From Parabacteroides chongii (GTDB lineage Bacteria; Bacteroidota; Bacteroidia; Bacteroidales; Tannerellaceae): a stretch of DNA of 64,000 nucleotides. The stretch spans positions 5,550,501 to 5,614,500 of the forward strand of contig NZ_CP120849.1 in NCBI RefSeq assembly GCF_029581355.1, read 5' to 3'. The position numbers and the translations under genes were made by a program. How positions within the stretch are numbered: position 1 is the stretch's first letter; each line of letters starts with the position of its first letter. The notes beneath the pieces are model-generated. The model saw only the letters and a list, made by a program, of their open reading frames with translations, had not been told where the DNA came from and did no database searches. Positions 17,291 to 27,574 of this stretch are shown piece by piece.

Positions 17291-17927
17291 ATGTCTTGAA
17301 ATCCCCCTCAACGGTCACTACCACGCATGAACCTAACTAAAACAGCTCGGTTAATCTCATCTCTACTGTTAAGCTGCCCCCACCAGACAACTAACCTTCA
17401 GGCTCCTATCTTTTAAACAACAATCTCCCGACTTTTAAAATTAATATATATACTCTACAAATATGCAACACTATAATTACATAAAGGCAAGGCATACCCT
17501 GCATTTATGTAATCATAATCTTTTATTATTAAAATATTAATGGTTTATACTTAAATATCCTATAGTTTACTCTGAATCTTAGTATTAGAAATGCTTACTT
17601 CCCGTAAAGATAAAAAGTCGTTTTGTCAATAAAAGCGTTCTTTTTGACAGGCGGATTTTCATATGATCCATAAATTGTCCATCTATTCCAAGCCTCTTTT
17701 AGAACATTGATATTCAGAGTTAAAATTGAGTAATAACCTATTGGACATTGAACGTTTTCCAGTTCTTTCTGTTTATATACACAGCTAAACAAAAAACACA
17801 TACCTCTCCGGGGAGAATCTCCCTTCAGCCAAAATCAGGTATGTATTTTATAAGCCAAACTGTATTTCCGTCAGTCACAGTAAATGTGACTGACGAACAT
17901 TGTCGTAGAACTTAACTTAAAACGCAA
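17291..17927 (+). promoter_or_regulatory. 637-base leader region of the exopolysaccharide operon with three hairpins
   Basis: This gap contains three clear inverted repeats: ATTACATAAA/TTTATGTAAT at 17476-17485 and 17504-17513; ACATACCT/AGGTATGT at 17798-17805 and 17837-17844, enclosing GGGAGAATCTCCC; and GTCAGTCACA/TGTGACTGAC at 17870-17879 and 17885-17894. The last two lie directly before the first gene. No clear TAnnTTTG promoter was found on the plus strand. A 68-codon minus-strand frame (17595-17801) lacks family features. No NusG-like upxY gene is present. Confidence 0.55.
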
Positions 17928-19055
17928 ATGATATACCTCTTGATTTTATTGGCCTTTATCATATCAGTAGTCTTTTCCATGCTGATAATCCCACGTATTC
18001 TGATCGTGGCTCTGACGAAAAGACTTTTCGATATGCCGAACGAACGAAAAATACATACAGGAGCTATCCCCCGCCTGGGTGGCATATCATTCGCTCCAAC
18101 TATCTTATTCTCGTTAGCTTTCGTATCGGCTATCGCGTATCTGGGATATTTATACGGGTTCAAAATACCTGCCGATATTACTCCGCGTATCACTCCGGAT
18201 TTCTATTTGCTCACCTGTGGCTTGATCATACTTTATCTTGCCGGCATCAAAGACGATCTGATCGGACTGCGGTACCATACCAAATTTATCGTACAGATCA
18301 TCGCCGCCACCCTACTCCCTCTTTCCGGATTATGGATCAATAACTTTTACGGTCTTTTTGGAATCCACGAACTGGCACCCTGGATCGGCATGCCGCTGAC
18401 TATCTTCGTTATCGTGTTCATTACGAATGCGATCAATCTGATCGACGGTATCGACGGACTGGCATCAGGGTTAAGCGGAGCCGCCCTGCTTATATTGGGA
18501 TCTTTGTTCCTGCACAATCATATGTGGGCCTATGCCATGTTGTCATTCTCCACATTGGGGGTGCTGATTCCTTTTTTCTATTATAATGTATTCGGACAGG
18601 CAGAACATGGCAGAAAGATATTCATGGGAGATACCGGAAGCCTGACTTTAGGATATATTCTGGCTTTCCTGTGTATCCGTTATGCAGCATACAATCCGGA
18701 TATTGCCCCCTACTCCACCAGCGCCATCCTTATTTCATTTTCCACATTGATCGTTCCCATGTTTGATGTAATACGGGTGATGCTGATACGGTTCCGCAGA
18801 CGTAAAAGCCTGTTCTCTCCCGATAAAAATCATATACACCATAAATTCCTAGAAATGGGCTGCAGCCCCCACAAGGCCCTGCTTTATATCCTGGCTATTT
18901 CATGGACTTTCAGCAGTCTGAATATCATATTGGTTCCCTATGTAAACATCAACATTCTATTTATCGGAGATATAGTGATCTGGACAGGACTGAACGTTTA
19001 TCTGGATAAAATACAAAACAAAAAGAATTCATTGAAAGAGAAAAAAATCATCTAA
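17928..19055 (+). CDS. WecA-like undecaprenyl-phosphate GlcNAc-1-phosphate transferase
   Basis: The 375-residue membrane protein has about ten helices and the polyprenyl-phosphate sugar-1-phosphate transferase motifs: AGIKDDLIGL, NLIDGIDGLASG, FMGDTGSLTLGY and KNHIHHKFLEMG. It should load the first sugar phosphate, probably GlcNAc-1-P, onto the lipid carrier. As first gene of the exopolysaccharide operon it is the likely initiating enzyme. A 16-base gap separates it from the dehydrogenase gene. Confidence 0.9.
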   Translation: MIYLLILLAFIISVVFSMLIIPRILIVALTKRLFDMPNERKIHTGAIPRLGGISFAPTILFSLAFVSAIAYLGYLYGFKIPADITPRITPDFYLLTCGLIILYLAGIKDDLIGLRYHTKFIVQIIAATLLPLSGLWINNFYGLFGIHELAPWIGMPLTIFVIVFITNAINLIDGIDGLASGLSGAALLILGSLFLHNHMWAYAMLSFSTLGVLIPFFYYNVFGQAEHGRKIFMGDTGSLTLGYILAFLCIRYAAYNPDIAPYSTSAILISFSTLIVPMFDVIRVMLIRFRRRKSLFSPDKNHIHHKFLEMGCSPHKALLYILAISWTFSSLNIILVPYVNINILFIGDIVIWTGLNVYLDKIQNKKNSLKEKKII

Positions 19056-19071
19056 AAGGTTTAATTGAATT

Positions 19072-20280
19072 ATGAAAGCATGTTTTATGGGCTTAGGCTA
19101 TATCGGCCTTCCCACAGCAATAATAGCAGCCGAACACGGCATCGATGTAATTGGCGTAGACATCAACCCGCAGGTTGTAGATATGACCAATGAAGGGAAA
19201 ATACATATCGTTGAACCTGGATTACAGGAGTTATGCCGGAAAGTGGTGGCATCCGGTCATCTACGGGCTTCGGTGAAACCGGAAGTGAGCGATGTTTACC
19301 TGATCGTTGTACCTACACCGTTCAAAGGGAATCATGAACCGGATATTTCGTATGTGGAAACAGCCACTCGGTCTGTCATACCTTTACTGAAAGAGGGGGA
19401 TCTGTTTGTGATCGAGTCGACATCTCCTGTCGGAACAACGGAGAAAATGACTCAACTGATCTATTCACTCCGTCCGGAACTGGAGGGGAAAATATACATC
19501 GCTTATTGTCCGGAACGTGTTCTTCCGGGTAATGTGATCTACGAGCTGGTACACAATGACCGGGTTATCGGTGGCATCAACAAAGAGTCGACAGAAAAAG
19601 CGATCGGGTTTTACAGCCGGTTTGTAAAAGGGACCCTGCACAAAACAAATGCCAAGACTGCCGAAATGTGCAAGCTAACGGAAAACTCTTCACGGGACGT
19701 ACAGATTGCTTTTGCCAATGAACTGTCGTTGATATGCGATAAAGCAGGGATCAATGTATGGGAGCTAATTGAACTGGCAAACAAGCATCCGCGGGTAAAT
19801 ATCTTGCAACCGGGTTCCGGTGTAGGCGGCCATTGCATTGCTGTAGACCCTTATTTCATCACGGCTGAATTTCCTTATGAATCACAATTAATCGCCAAGG
19901 CACGGGAGATCAACAACTACAAAGCCTTCTGGTGCGCGGAAAAGGTAGAGAGCGCCATGCTGAAGTTCGAACTGGAGCATCACCGTAAACCGATTGTTGC
20001 CATGATGGGACTGGCTTTCAAGCCAAATATCGACGATTTACGGGAGTCACCTGCCAAATACATCACAACCAAAGTGATGCAAAGCCATAATAATGCAGAC
20101 ATATTAGTGGTGGAACCAAACGTAGAAGTACACAAAGTGTTCAAACTCACCGATTACAGGGAGGCATATGAAAAAGCGGATATTGTGGTATTCCTGGTGA
20201 AACACGCCCCCTTCAAAGAGTTAGTTTACGACCCAAAGAAAATAATACTTGATTTTGCCGGAGTCTACAAAAGGGAATGA
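19072..20280 (+). CDS. wecC: UDP-N-acetyl-D-mannosamine dehydrogenase
   Basis: This 402-residue nucleotide-sugar dehydrogenase has the NAD motif MGLGYIGLPTA, the catalytic cysteine in GSGVGGHCIAVDPYF and the C-terminal UDP-binding domain. With the UDP-GlcNAc 2-epimerase at 28294 it would make UDP-ManNAcA. The NAD-dependent oxidation of a related UDP-sugar is the main alternative. Its stop overlaps the start of the flippase gene by 4 bases. Confidence 0.9.
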   Translation: MKACFMGLGYIGLPTAIIAAEHGIDVIGVDINPQVVDMTNEGKIHIVEPGLQELCRKVVASGHLRASVKPEVSDVYLIVVPTPFKGNHEPDISYVETATRSVIPLLKEGDLFVIESTSPVGTTEKMTQLIYSLRPELEGKIYIAYCPERVLPGNVIYELVHNDRVIGGINKESTEKAIGFYSRFVKGTLHKTNAKTAEMCKLTENSSRDVQIAFANELSLICDKAGINVWELIELANKHPRVNILQPGSGVGGHCIAVDPYFITAEFPYESQLIAKAREINNYKAFWCAEKVESAMLKFELEHHRKPIVAMMGLAFKPNIDDLRESPAKYITTKVMQSHNNADILVVEPNVEVHKVFKLTDYREAYEKADIVVFLVKHAPFKELVYDPKKIILDFAGVYKRE

Positions 20281-21794
20281 CAACGACAAATAATAACAAG
20301 CGCATTGCCCAAAATGCTATGATGATGTATATAAGGATGCTGCTGACTATGGCAGTTACCTTATATACTTCCAGGGTTGTTTTAAATGCGCTGGGAGTAA
20401 ATGACTATGGAATCTACAATGTGGTCGGCGGAGTAGTTACCATGTTCTCTTTCTTGAAAGGGACATTAACTTCCGGAACACAGCGGTTCCTCACCTTCGA
20501 ACTAGGCAGAAAGGATTTCAACCGACTTCAAAAAACATTTTCTGCCACTCTCGTCATCCATTTCTTTCTGGCTATCCTGATCCTGATTCTGGCGGAAACA
20601 GTCGGACTGTGGTTTCTCGATTACAAGATGAACATTCCACCAGACAGGATGTATGCGGCACAGTGGTGTTATCAGTTCTCCATCGCAGCCAGTCTGCTAA
20701 CGATTATCCAGTCTCCTTACAACGCTTGTATTATTGCCCATGAACGCATGAATATCTATGCGTATGTCAGTATTATAGATGTTGTACTCAAGCTATTGAT
20801 CGTTTATTTACTGGTAGTGATAAATACGGATAAACTGATACTCTATTCACTGCTGGTATTCCTTGTCAATCTGGTAGTCATTGGAATATACATATTATAT
20901 TGTCGAAAAAAATACCCGGAATGCGCATTTATAATCGTCAGAGATAAAGCATTATATAAACCCATACTTGTTTTTTCCGGCTGGAACATGATGAGTATGT
21001 TCGGCTATCTACTCAGCAGCCAGGGAATAAATATATTGTTGAATATATTCTTCTATCCGGCTATCAATGCTGCACGTGCGATCGCTTATCAAATAAACTC
21101 GGCTTTAACCTCGTTTGTCAATAATTTCCAGATTGCCGTAACACCTCAAGTCGTAAAGTTATATGCCGACGACCAACAGGAATCAATGAAAAACCTGTTG
21201 TATAAAAATTCAAAATACGGTTTTTCATTGCTATGGCTTCTCTCACTGCCGGTCTTGCTGGAGATAAACAAAATACTCGTTTTATGGTTGAAAGAAGTTC
21301 CTTCCGAAACTATGATCATGGCCCGGCTGGTGATTATACAAAGCCTGTTCTATACCTTCAACCGTCCGTTCGATATTGCTATCGAGGCAGTCGGACGCAT
21401 GAAAGAAATAAATCTGTTTACCGGCCCTATGCAGATAATGGTATTACCGGTGTCGTACCTGCTTCTCAAGATCGGATTACCCTTTTATACACCGTTCATA
21501 CTGAATATTATAGTAGTGATTCTCTGCCTGGTGGTAGAAACTCATTATCTGAATAAATGGATAAATATTTCCAGAAGAGTAATCTTACAACAGATCATTT
21601 ATCCTCTCTTCTATATGGTAACCCTGTCATCCATTCTGCCCGTCCTTGTTTATTTACATATGAATAGCAGTCTGTTAAGACTATTTATGGTCGTCGTAAC
21701 ATCATCATTCTCCGTCATAGCATGCTCCTATTTCATCGTATTGGACAAACAGGCCAGGGACTGGGTGAAAAACAAAGTCAAATCGATCTTATAA
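20277..21794 (+). CDS. polysaccharide flippase (Wzx-like)
   Basis: The 505-residue protein has about 12-14 membrane helices and the MOP-superfamily N-terminus (YTSRVVLNALGVNDYGIYNVVGG, in part). It should flip the lipid-linked repeat unit across the inner membrane for polymerisation. It is coupled to the dehydrogenase gene by a 4-base overlap. Confidence 0.88.
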   Translation: MTTTNNNKRIAQNAMMMYIRMLLTMAVTLYTSRVVLNALGVNDYGIYNVVGGVVTMFSFLKGTLTSGTQRFLTFELGRKDFNRLQKTFSATLVIHFFLAILILILAETVGLWFLDYKMNIPPDRMYAAQWCYQFSIAASLLTIIQSPYNACIIAHERMNIYAYVSIIDVVLKLLIVYLLVVINTDKLILYSLLVFLVNLVVIGIYILYCRKKYPECAFIIVRDKALYKPILVFSGWNMMSMFGYLLSSQGINILLNIFFYPAINAARAIAYQINSALTSFVNNFQIAVTPQVVKLYADDQQESMKNLLYKNSKYGFSLLWLLSLPVLLEINKILVLWLKEVPSETMIMARLVIIQSLFYTFNRPFDIAIEAVGRMKEINLFTGPMQIMVLPVSYLLLKIGLPFYTPFILNIIVVILCLVVETHYLNKWINISRRVILQQIIYPLFYMVTLSSILPVLVYLHMNSSLLRLFMVVVTSSFSVIACSYFIVLDKQARDWVKNKVKSIL

Positions 21795-21805
21795 TTATTG
21801 ATTGC

Positions 21806-22795
21806 ATGAAGAAAGTTATATTATCATTCGATTATGAATTATTTTTCGGAGAAAGATCCGGTACTGTAGACAACAGTATTATACGTCCTACGGAACTATT
21901 ACTTAATAAACTGGATAAGATCAACGGGAAAGCAACCTTTTTCGTCGATTACTTAATGATCAAATATTTAGAAGCACAGCCGAAAACAACCAAAGAGGCC
22001 CGCAAGATAACAACCCAACTGCAGGAAATAGTACAACAAGGCCATCGTATCGAACTACACATCCATCCGCATTGGATAGATGCCCGTTACAATGGAGACG
22101 GGACCTGGGACTTTAAAGATTTCACCCACTACAGTTTGAATTCATTGCCGGAAGACACTGTTTCCGATCTATTTACCGAAGGTTGCGAGATGTTGAACAA
22201 AATTGCCGGAACTGTCGATCCATCCTATAAGGTGGTAGCTTTCCGGGCAGGCGGATGGGCAGTACAACCTTTTTCCCATTTACACAAAGCTTTTAAGAAA
22301 GCGAATATAAAAATAGACTCTTCCGTTTCCTGCGGATTTCGCTACAAAGGGAACGATTCCTTTTATGATTTCACACATGTGCCGGACAAACCGGTATATA
22401 CATTCAAAGACGATGTCCTGGTAGAAGATAAAGACGGAGAATTTGTTGAATTTCCGATATCTTCCTACGAATATACATTTCCTATGCGGATTATCAATAG
22501 TATACACCGATACATCAATCCCGGATTATTCAGACAAACAACAGACGGCACCCATTCCCGGATTTCTTACGGGACTCTTCCGACAAAGATCCGGAAGAAT
22601 AGTTCGATCCTGTCCAGATTCACGCTGTCACGCCTGTCTCCTTATGTATTGCTCTATGCTTTAAAGAAAGAGAAAAAGGAATTGCTGGTATTTTTAGACC
22701 ATCCCAAAGATTTTACATACTCAGCTTTATCCTTTTTGACTTTACTGGAAGGAAACGTTGAGTTTCATTTGTATACAGACTTTATCGATCACTGA
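21806..22795 (+). CDS. polysaccharide deacetylase-like (WalW-type) protein
   Basis: The start at 21806 (MKKVILSFDYELF) is preferred; the longer frame overlaps the flippase gene. The 329-residue protein has the NodB-like signs SFDYELFFGERSGT and ELHIHPHWIDARYNGDG, with aspartate and histidines suited to metal binding. It probably removes acetyl groups from a sugar of the polysaccharide, though catalysis is unproven for this subgroup. Confidence 0.75.
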   Translation: MKKVILSFDYELFFGERSGTVDNSIIRPTELLLNKLDKINGKATFFVDYLMIKYLEAQPKTTKEARKITTQLQEIVQQGHRIELHIHPHWIDARYNGDGTWDFKDFTHYSLNSLPEDTVSDLFTEGCEMLNKIAGTVDPSYKVVAFRAGGWAVQPFSHLHKAFKKANIKIDSSVSCGFRYKGNDSFYDFTHVPDKPVYTFKDDVLVEDKDGEFVEFPISSYEYTFPMRIINSIHRYINPGLFRQTTDGTHSRISYGTLPTKIRKNSSILSRFTLSRLSPYVLLYALKKEKKELLVFLDHPKDFTYSALSFLTLLEGNVEFHLYTDFIDH

Positions 22796-22809
22796 TACAT
22801 AAACGAAAT

Positions 22810-23973
22810 ATGGATAAAAAATATATATTCCATTGCATGTGTTACTCGCCAAAGGTATACTCAGGACTCGACCGGTTTACTCTTATGCTGGCAAACAAAT
22901 TGGCAGAAGACCATTATCAGAATGTATTCATGTTTTATGATACACTGGAATATGCTCCTGTCTATCGCGAGGAACTGACAGAAAACGGACATACGATCGT
23001 TTTACTGGATTCCAAATCCGGTACACTGAAACTATTGAAGGAATATCTAACCTGTTTCAATTCGTACAAACCTGCGATCGTCCATGTTCATTTTACGTCG
23101 TTATTCAAATTGCTGAATTGTTTCCTTCGTCTTTTTTATCATTTCAAACTGTTTATCTCTTTTCATTCGACAGTAAACCCTTGCTCTTCCTATAAAAAGT
23201 ACAGGAAACAGAAAGGATTTGTCAAAACATTACTTTACACCTGGTATTGCCGCTTTATATATCAGCAAAGTAATGCCATTATTTGTGTCAGCCAAGCTGT
23301 AAAGCGACAGTATCTTCAGTTTTTACATCATAATAGAAAAGTCAAGTGTCTGTATTTAGGAGTTAATCCTACTATAACCAGTCAGGAAAAGGCTAAAAGA
23401 ATACTGCATTTTGAAGATGAAACGAGATTTCGGATATGTCATATTTCCGCTTTCGAACATCTGAAAGGAATAGATATAATCATTGAGGCTGCAGCCCTTT
23501 TGAAAGAAAAGTATCAATTAAGGGATTTCAAAGTTTACTTAATAGGGACTGACAGAAGAAATGACAATTATTCAAAAATGATAAAAGAGCTGTCAGCTCG
23601 TCTTCAGGTCCAGGAACACATCGTCTGGCTAGGGAAAAGATTTGATATACAATATATATTACCGGCCTTTGATGTGTACATCCATCCTTCCAGACAAGAA
23701 GGCATAGGAGTCTCCTTGATGGAAGCGGCTTCTGCCGGACTGCCTCTTATTGGGACCAGAGTTGGCGGGATACCGGAGGTTATTGCCCACGAATCGAATG
23801 GCTTCCTGATAAAAAGTGAATCTGCGGTCCAATTGGCTCATTATCTTTATAAACTATATCAGGATAAAAAAATTCGTCGTGAGATGGCTATCCGATCCAA
23901 AGAAAGATGGAACGACTCATTCAATATAGAGAAACAGACAAACAAATTATATCAAATATACATAAACGCTTAA
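22810..23973 (+). CDS. glycosyltransferase family 4 protein
   Basis: This 387-residue GT-B enzyme has a C-terminal nucleotide-sugar domain with ICHISAFEHLKGIDIIIEAA and the retaining GT4 motif HPSRQEGIGVSLMEAASAGLP. It should add a sugar to the growing repeat unit on the cytoplasmic face. Donor and acceptor are unknown. Confidence 0.88.
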   Translation: MDKKYIFHCMCYSPKVYSGLDRFTLMLANKLAEDHYQNVFMFYDTLEYAPVYREELTENGHTIVLLDSKSGTLKLLKEYLTCFNSYKPAIVHVHFTSLFKLLNCFLRLFYHFKLFISFHSTVNPCSSYKKYRKQKGFVKTLLYTWYCRFIYQQSNAIICVSQAVKRQYLQFLHHNRKVKCLYLGVNPTITSQEKAKRILHFEDETRFRICHISAFEHLKGIDIIIEAAALLKEKYQLRDFKVYLIGTDRRNDNYSKMIKELSARLQVQEHIVWLGKRFDIQYILPAFDVYIHPSRQEGIGVSLMEAASAGLPLIGTRVGGIPEVIAHESNGFLIKSESAVQLAHYLYKLYQDKKIRREMAIRSKERWNDSFNIEKQTNKLYQIYINA

Positions 23974-23985
23974 AGTAAATCGACT

Positions 23986-25080
23986 ATGATACATATCGTT
24001 GTTCTAATTGATACAAATATCGAAAGATACCCTCCCGTTATAGCCCTTTTGGATGCAATAACCCTGCAAGAAGACTTCTCCGTTACCGTTATCGAGGGAG
24101 AACATGATCCCAACATGGATAAACGTTATCAGAAACAGGCAACCTTTTTCCACCTGTACGGGAAACCTTATATGGGAAATCTGCTCCACAAAGCATACAA
24201 CCGTATAAGCCGGATCATTAAATACAGGAAGTTTGTAAAGAACTATTTGACAAACAATGCATATGATGTTGTGTGGGTAGCAACAGCCGATACAGCCCTC
24301 CACTTACGGGGGATCATCGAGAAACATAATTTTATCCTGAACCTGTTTGAACTTTACGATACTTTTCCCGTTCGGTTAAAATGGCTGCATCATTTATCTG
24401 CGTATGCCCGCAACATAGTAGTTCCTGAAATAAACAGAGCCAATATATTCCGGGTATGGTTCAATCTGCCGGAAACTCCGTTTGTCATACCGAACAAACC
24501 TTCCGAACATCCGTGTTGTAAGAATCTGTCTGTCGACCAAATCGGTAACACCATTTTAGAACATATATCTAAAAAGATCATTCTATATCAAGGACACATC
24601 ATTGAAGAAAGAAGACTGGATGCTATCTGTGAAGCCATATCGCAATTGCCGGATTACTGCCTGGTCCTGATGGGTAAGGAAACGGACTACCTGGTCGACC
24701 TGAAAAGCCGGTTTCCGTTTATCATCCATCAAAACTATGTTTCCCCGCCTCTTCACCTTAATATCACCAGTCATGCACATATCGGTATTGTCACTTATAC
24801 GTATGAATCACTGAATAACATATTTTGTGCACCTAATAAAATTTGGGAATATGCAGGTTTTGGCATACCGATGCTCGGAAACAATATACCGGGTCTTCAA
24901 TCGACTATCGGAGCATCGCAGGCAGGCATCTGCGTAGATACAGATAGGATTGGAGAGATATTGAATGCAATCCAGGCTATAGATAGCGAATATGAGTTTT
25001 ATAGTAAAAAAGCACTCGCTTTTTATCATTCGGTTTCTATAAACAAGATGTATAAAGATGTTATATACCAATCATTATAA
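23986..25080 (+). CDS. GT-B glycosyltransferase (GT4-like)
   Basis: The 364-residue protein shows a GT-B layout: KKIILYQGHIIEERRLDAICEAI starts the C-terminal domain and CAPNKIWEYAGFGIPMLGNN resembles the donor-binding region. It is more divergent than its neighbours. The last 23 bases overlap the start of the next gene. Confidence 0.78.
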   Translation: MIHIVVLIDTNIERYPPVIALLDAITLQEDFSVTVIEGEHDPNMDKRYQKQATFFHLYGKPYMGNLLHKAYNRISRIIKYRKFVKNYLTNNAYDVVWVATADTALHLRGIIEKHNFILNLFELYDTFPVRLKWLHHLSAYARNIVVPEINRANIFRVWFNLPETPFVIPNKPSEHPCCKNLSVDQIGNTILEHISKKIILYQGHIIEERRLDAICEAISQLPDYCLVLMGKETDYLVDLKSRFPFIIHQNYVSPPLHLNITSHAHIGIVTYTYESLNNIFCAPNKIWEYAGFGIPMLGNNIPGLQSTIGASQAGICVDTDRIGEILNAIQAIDSEYEFYSKKALAFYHSVSINKMYKDVIYQSL

Positions 25081-26428
25081 CACAGTCTTCATCAGTTCCT
25101 GCATCTTCGTTTCTTATGCAGGATTAGCCATTGTGCTACCTTTGTTTTATCCGGCAAATGCTCCGGATAACGGGATGATTCTGTTTCAACTATTTTTCGC
25201 CTTATTGATTTTTATATTGGGCATCGAGGTCTTTTCCAAAAATAAAATAACCGGATGCCTACTGGGTATTATTCTATTCCAATATATAGCATCGGTGACA
25301 CTACGTTATTATTATATCCAACATTTCGGAAATCCACTGGGATATAATCCGATCGATTCATGGCTATACCATTCAACAGGCGTTGCGGTTCAGAACTATT
25401 CGCTGGAAGAATTCTTCACTTATCTGAAGAGTAATAGCTTTAATGTAGACGACTGGGGATTCCCTCTTGTTGTCTACTTTGCTTACCATATTTTGGGAGA
25501 TAATATAGGAATCGATTTGCTATTACTTCTCAACATACTGGTTATCACAATCTCTTCATTCCGGCTATATCAACTAGCCGGTTATTTTCTGGACAAAAGT
25601 TATGCGCTCCTGGTTACATTTATTTGGGGGACGCTACCGTTTCTGGCCTACACAACGGTAGTCGGGTTGAAAGAAAACTTTTTTCTGTTCTTTACTATCT
25701 CGTCTTTATATTATATGTATAGGTATCTGCAAAAAAAGAACCTGAAAAATCTCCTGTACTTTCTGATCTATACTTCCGGGTTATTCTTCTTCAGATATGC
25801 ACTCGTTTTTATGATGTTCATTTCATTGATTACCGGTTTACTACTATTTAACAGCCAAAGTAGCAAAAGACTGAAATATCTGCTTATCGGAGCATGTGTT
25901 TTAGGTGGTTTTGCTTTCAAGATTGCCGTAGATCTTATCGCAACATTACAAGGAGGTTCTTATGAAGCTCTACTCGACGCAGTTGCTTACCGGATCGGAG
26001 AAAATTCATACGGAGGTACTTTTACTATGTTGGTTAATTTTACAGCCATGCTAATTGGCCCCTTCCCCAACTTTATATCTGACAGTGACAAGGCTAATTA
26101 TATTACTATATACAGCTATACGGCATTTATAAAGATGCTGTTCTCCTTTTTTTATCTCTACGGAATCTGGTACATTTTCAAAAGGAAACTTTACTATTAT
26201 CTACCGATGCTTGCTTTTATCTTTCTGCAAAGCATAATGATTTTCTTTACTTTCTATACGCTGCATATCCGTTATCAATTACCTCATATCCCGTTTCAAC
26301 TGATCATTGCCGGATACGGATTGAATGTATTCGTTCATCAGCAAAGCAAAGTTGGAAAGCGGATGCTCACGACTTATATAGGCGGTGTATTTATACTTAT
26401 CCTCATCTATAATTTAAGATTATCATAA
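25058..26428 (+). CDS. multi-pass membrane protein, candidate polysaccharide polymerase (Wzy)
   Basis: The 456-residue protein has about 11-12 hydrophobic segments and a large polar loop (about residues 85-125), as Wzy polymerases do. Wzy proteins have little sequence conservation, so the call rests on topology and on the locus otherwise lacking a polymerase. A membrane glycosyltransferase is the main alternative. Confidence 0.6.
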   Translation: MLYTNHYNTVFISSCIFVSYAGLAIVLPLFYPANAPDNGMILFQLFFALLIFILGIEVFSKNKITGCLLGIILFQYIASVTLRYYYIQHFGNPLGYNPIDSWLYHSTGVAVQNYSLEEFFTYLKSNSFNVDDWGFPLVVYFAYHILGDNIGIDLLLLLNILVITISSFRLYQLAGYFLDKSYALLVTFIWGTLPFLAYTTVVGLKENFFLFFTISSLYYMYRYLQKKNLKNLLYFLIYTSGLFFFRYALVFMMFISLITGLLLFNSQSSKRLKYLLIGACVLGGFAFKIAVDLIATLQGGSYEALLDAVAYRIGENSYGGTFTMLVNFTAMLIGPFPNFISDSDKANYITIYSYTAFIKMLFSFFYLYGIWYIFKRKLYYYLPMLAFIFLQSIMIFFTFYTLHIRYQLPHIPFQLIIAGYGLNVFVHQQSKVGKRMLTTYIGGVFILILIYNLRLS

Positions 26429-27505
26429 ATGAATTTACTGTTTGTTGTTCCGGACCTTTCGAATCTGGGAGGAGTTGCCAACCATTATTCGGGATTACAT
26501 GATTACTGGACTTTCCCCGTATCTTATGAATATTATGGGAAACGGAAAGGGATTCCGGCCATCATCTGTTTCCCTTTCGATATCCTCAAATACATATTCA
26601 AACTGATGTTCTGCCGGATAGATATCGTATTCGTCAATCCTTCATTAAGAAGGTATCAACTGATACGGGACGGCATATACATTTTACTGGCTAAACTATT
26701 CCGCAAAAAGGTCGTGACTTTTATTCATGGCTGGGATACGAGCCTGGCCTCTGTTCTGATCAGGAAACCCGGATTGTTTAAATATGTATATAATAAATCC
26801 TCTCTCCTGTTTGTCTTATCCAGTGAATTCCAGAAACAACTAATTCGTATGGGGATTACCAGTCCCATCAGGTTAACTACCACCAAAGTGGATGACAAAC
26901 TTCTGAAAACCTTCGATATTAACCATAGGAATGGTGAGATACGGCAAATACTCTTTCTGGCACGGATTATCAAAACCAAAGGAATTTTCATTGCACTAGA
27001 TACTTTCAGACTATTGAAAAAAGAATTTCCCTGGCTGAAACTATTGGTTTGCGGAGAGGGTTCTGACCGAATCAAAGCCGAAGAATATATTTTGCAAAAT
27101 CATCTGGAGGATGTCCTGTTTACTGGAGCTGTTTCAGGTAACACTCTGATCAACGCTTTCAAAAACAGCGATCTATACATCCTTCCTTCCTATGAAGAAG
27201 GTATGGCGACTTCCATTCTGGAAGCAATGGCTTTCGGTCTGCCGATCGTTTCAAGACCTGTCGGAGGTATCGTCGATTACTTTATCGAAGGAGAAATGGG
27301 TTATCTGATCCCGACCCTCAACGCACAGGATTTCTATGAAGCCATCAGACAACTGATAGTAAATCCTAAACTCACCCGAACAATATCAGAGACCAATCAC
27401 CGATATGCCTTGGAGCATTTCCTTGCTTCTACCGTTGCCAAGTGTTTGGAAACGGCATTATCAGAAGTGTTTCATCCTGATGAAACAACTGTTCCACTTA
27501 GGTGA
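26429..27505 (+). CDS. glycosyltransferase family 4 protein with repeat-derived C-terminus
   Basis: This 358-residue GT4 protein has ILFLARIIKTKGIFIALDTF and LPSYEEGMATSILEAMAFGLPIVSRPVGG. Its start directly follows the stop of the membrane protein. The last 13 residues (VFHPDETTVPLR and the residue before) are encoded by a GAAACA-type repeat, so the original stop was probably lost or the gene extended by the repeat. Confidence 0.88.
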   Translation: MNLLFVVPDLSNLGGVANHYSGLHDYWTFPVSYEYYGKRKGIPAIICFPFDILKYIFKLMFCRIDIVFVNPSLRRYQLIRDGIYILLAKLFRKKVVTFIHGWDTSLASVLIRKPGLFKYVYNKSSLLFVLSSEFQKQLIRMGITSPIRLTTTKVDDKLLKTFDINHRNGEIRQILFLARIIKTKGIFIALDTFRLLKKEFPWLKLLVCGEGSDRIKAEEYILQNHLEDVLFTGAVSGNTLINAFKNSDLYILPSYEEGMATSILEAMAFGLPIVSRPVGGIVDYFIEGEMGYLIPTLNAQDFYEAIRQLIVNPKLTRTISETNHRYALEHFLASTVAKCLETALSEVFHPDETTVPLR

Positions 27506-27540
27506 AACAACTGTTTCTACCATATGAAACACTTGTTCCA
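27466..27540 (+). repeat. GAAACA/TGTTTC palindromic repeat cluster in the exopolysaccharide operon
   Basis: Units GTGTTTCA, TGAAACAACTGTT, GTGAAACAACTGTTTC and ATGAAACACTTGTT match the family between trpG and trpD. The cluster encodes the end of one glycosyltransferase gene and reaches into the leader of the next. Confidence 0.75.
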
Positions 27541-27574
27541 ATATAAAGAAAACAATGAAACACAAATAAGGAAT

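Noticed and set aside
17595..17801. 68-codon minus-strand frame in the exopolysaccharide leader
   Set aside because: Its start lies at the edge of a leader hairpin; no domain, no clear ribosome-binding site. It could be a gene remnant but cannot be supported.
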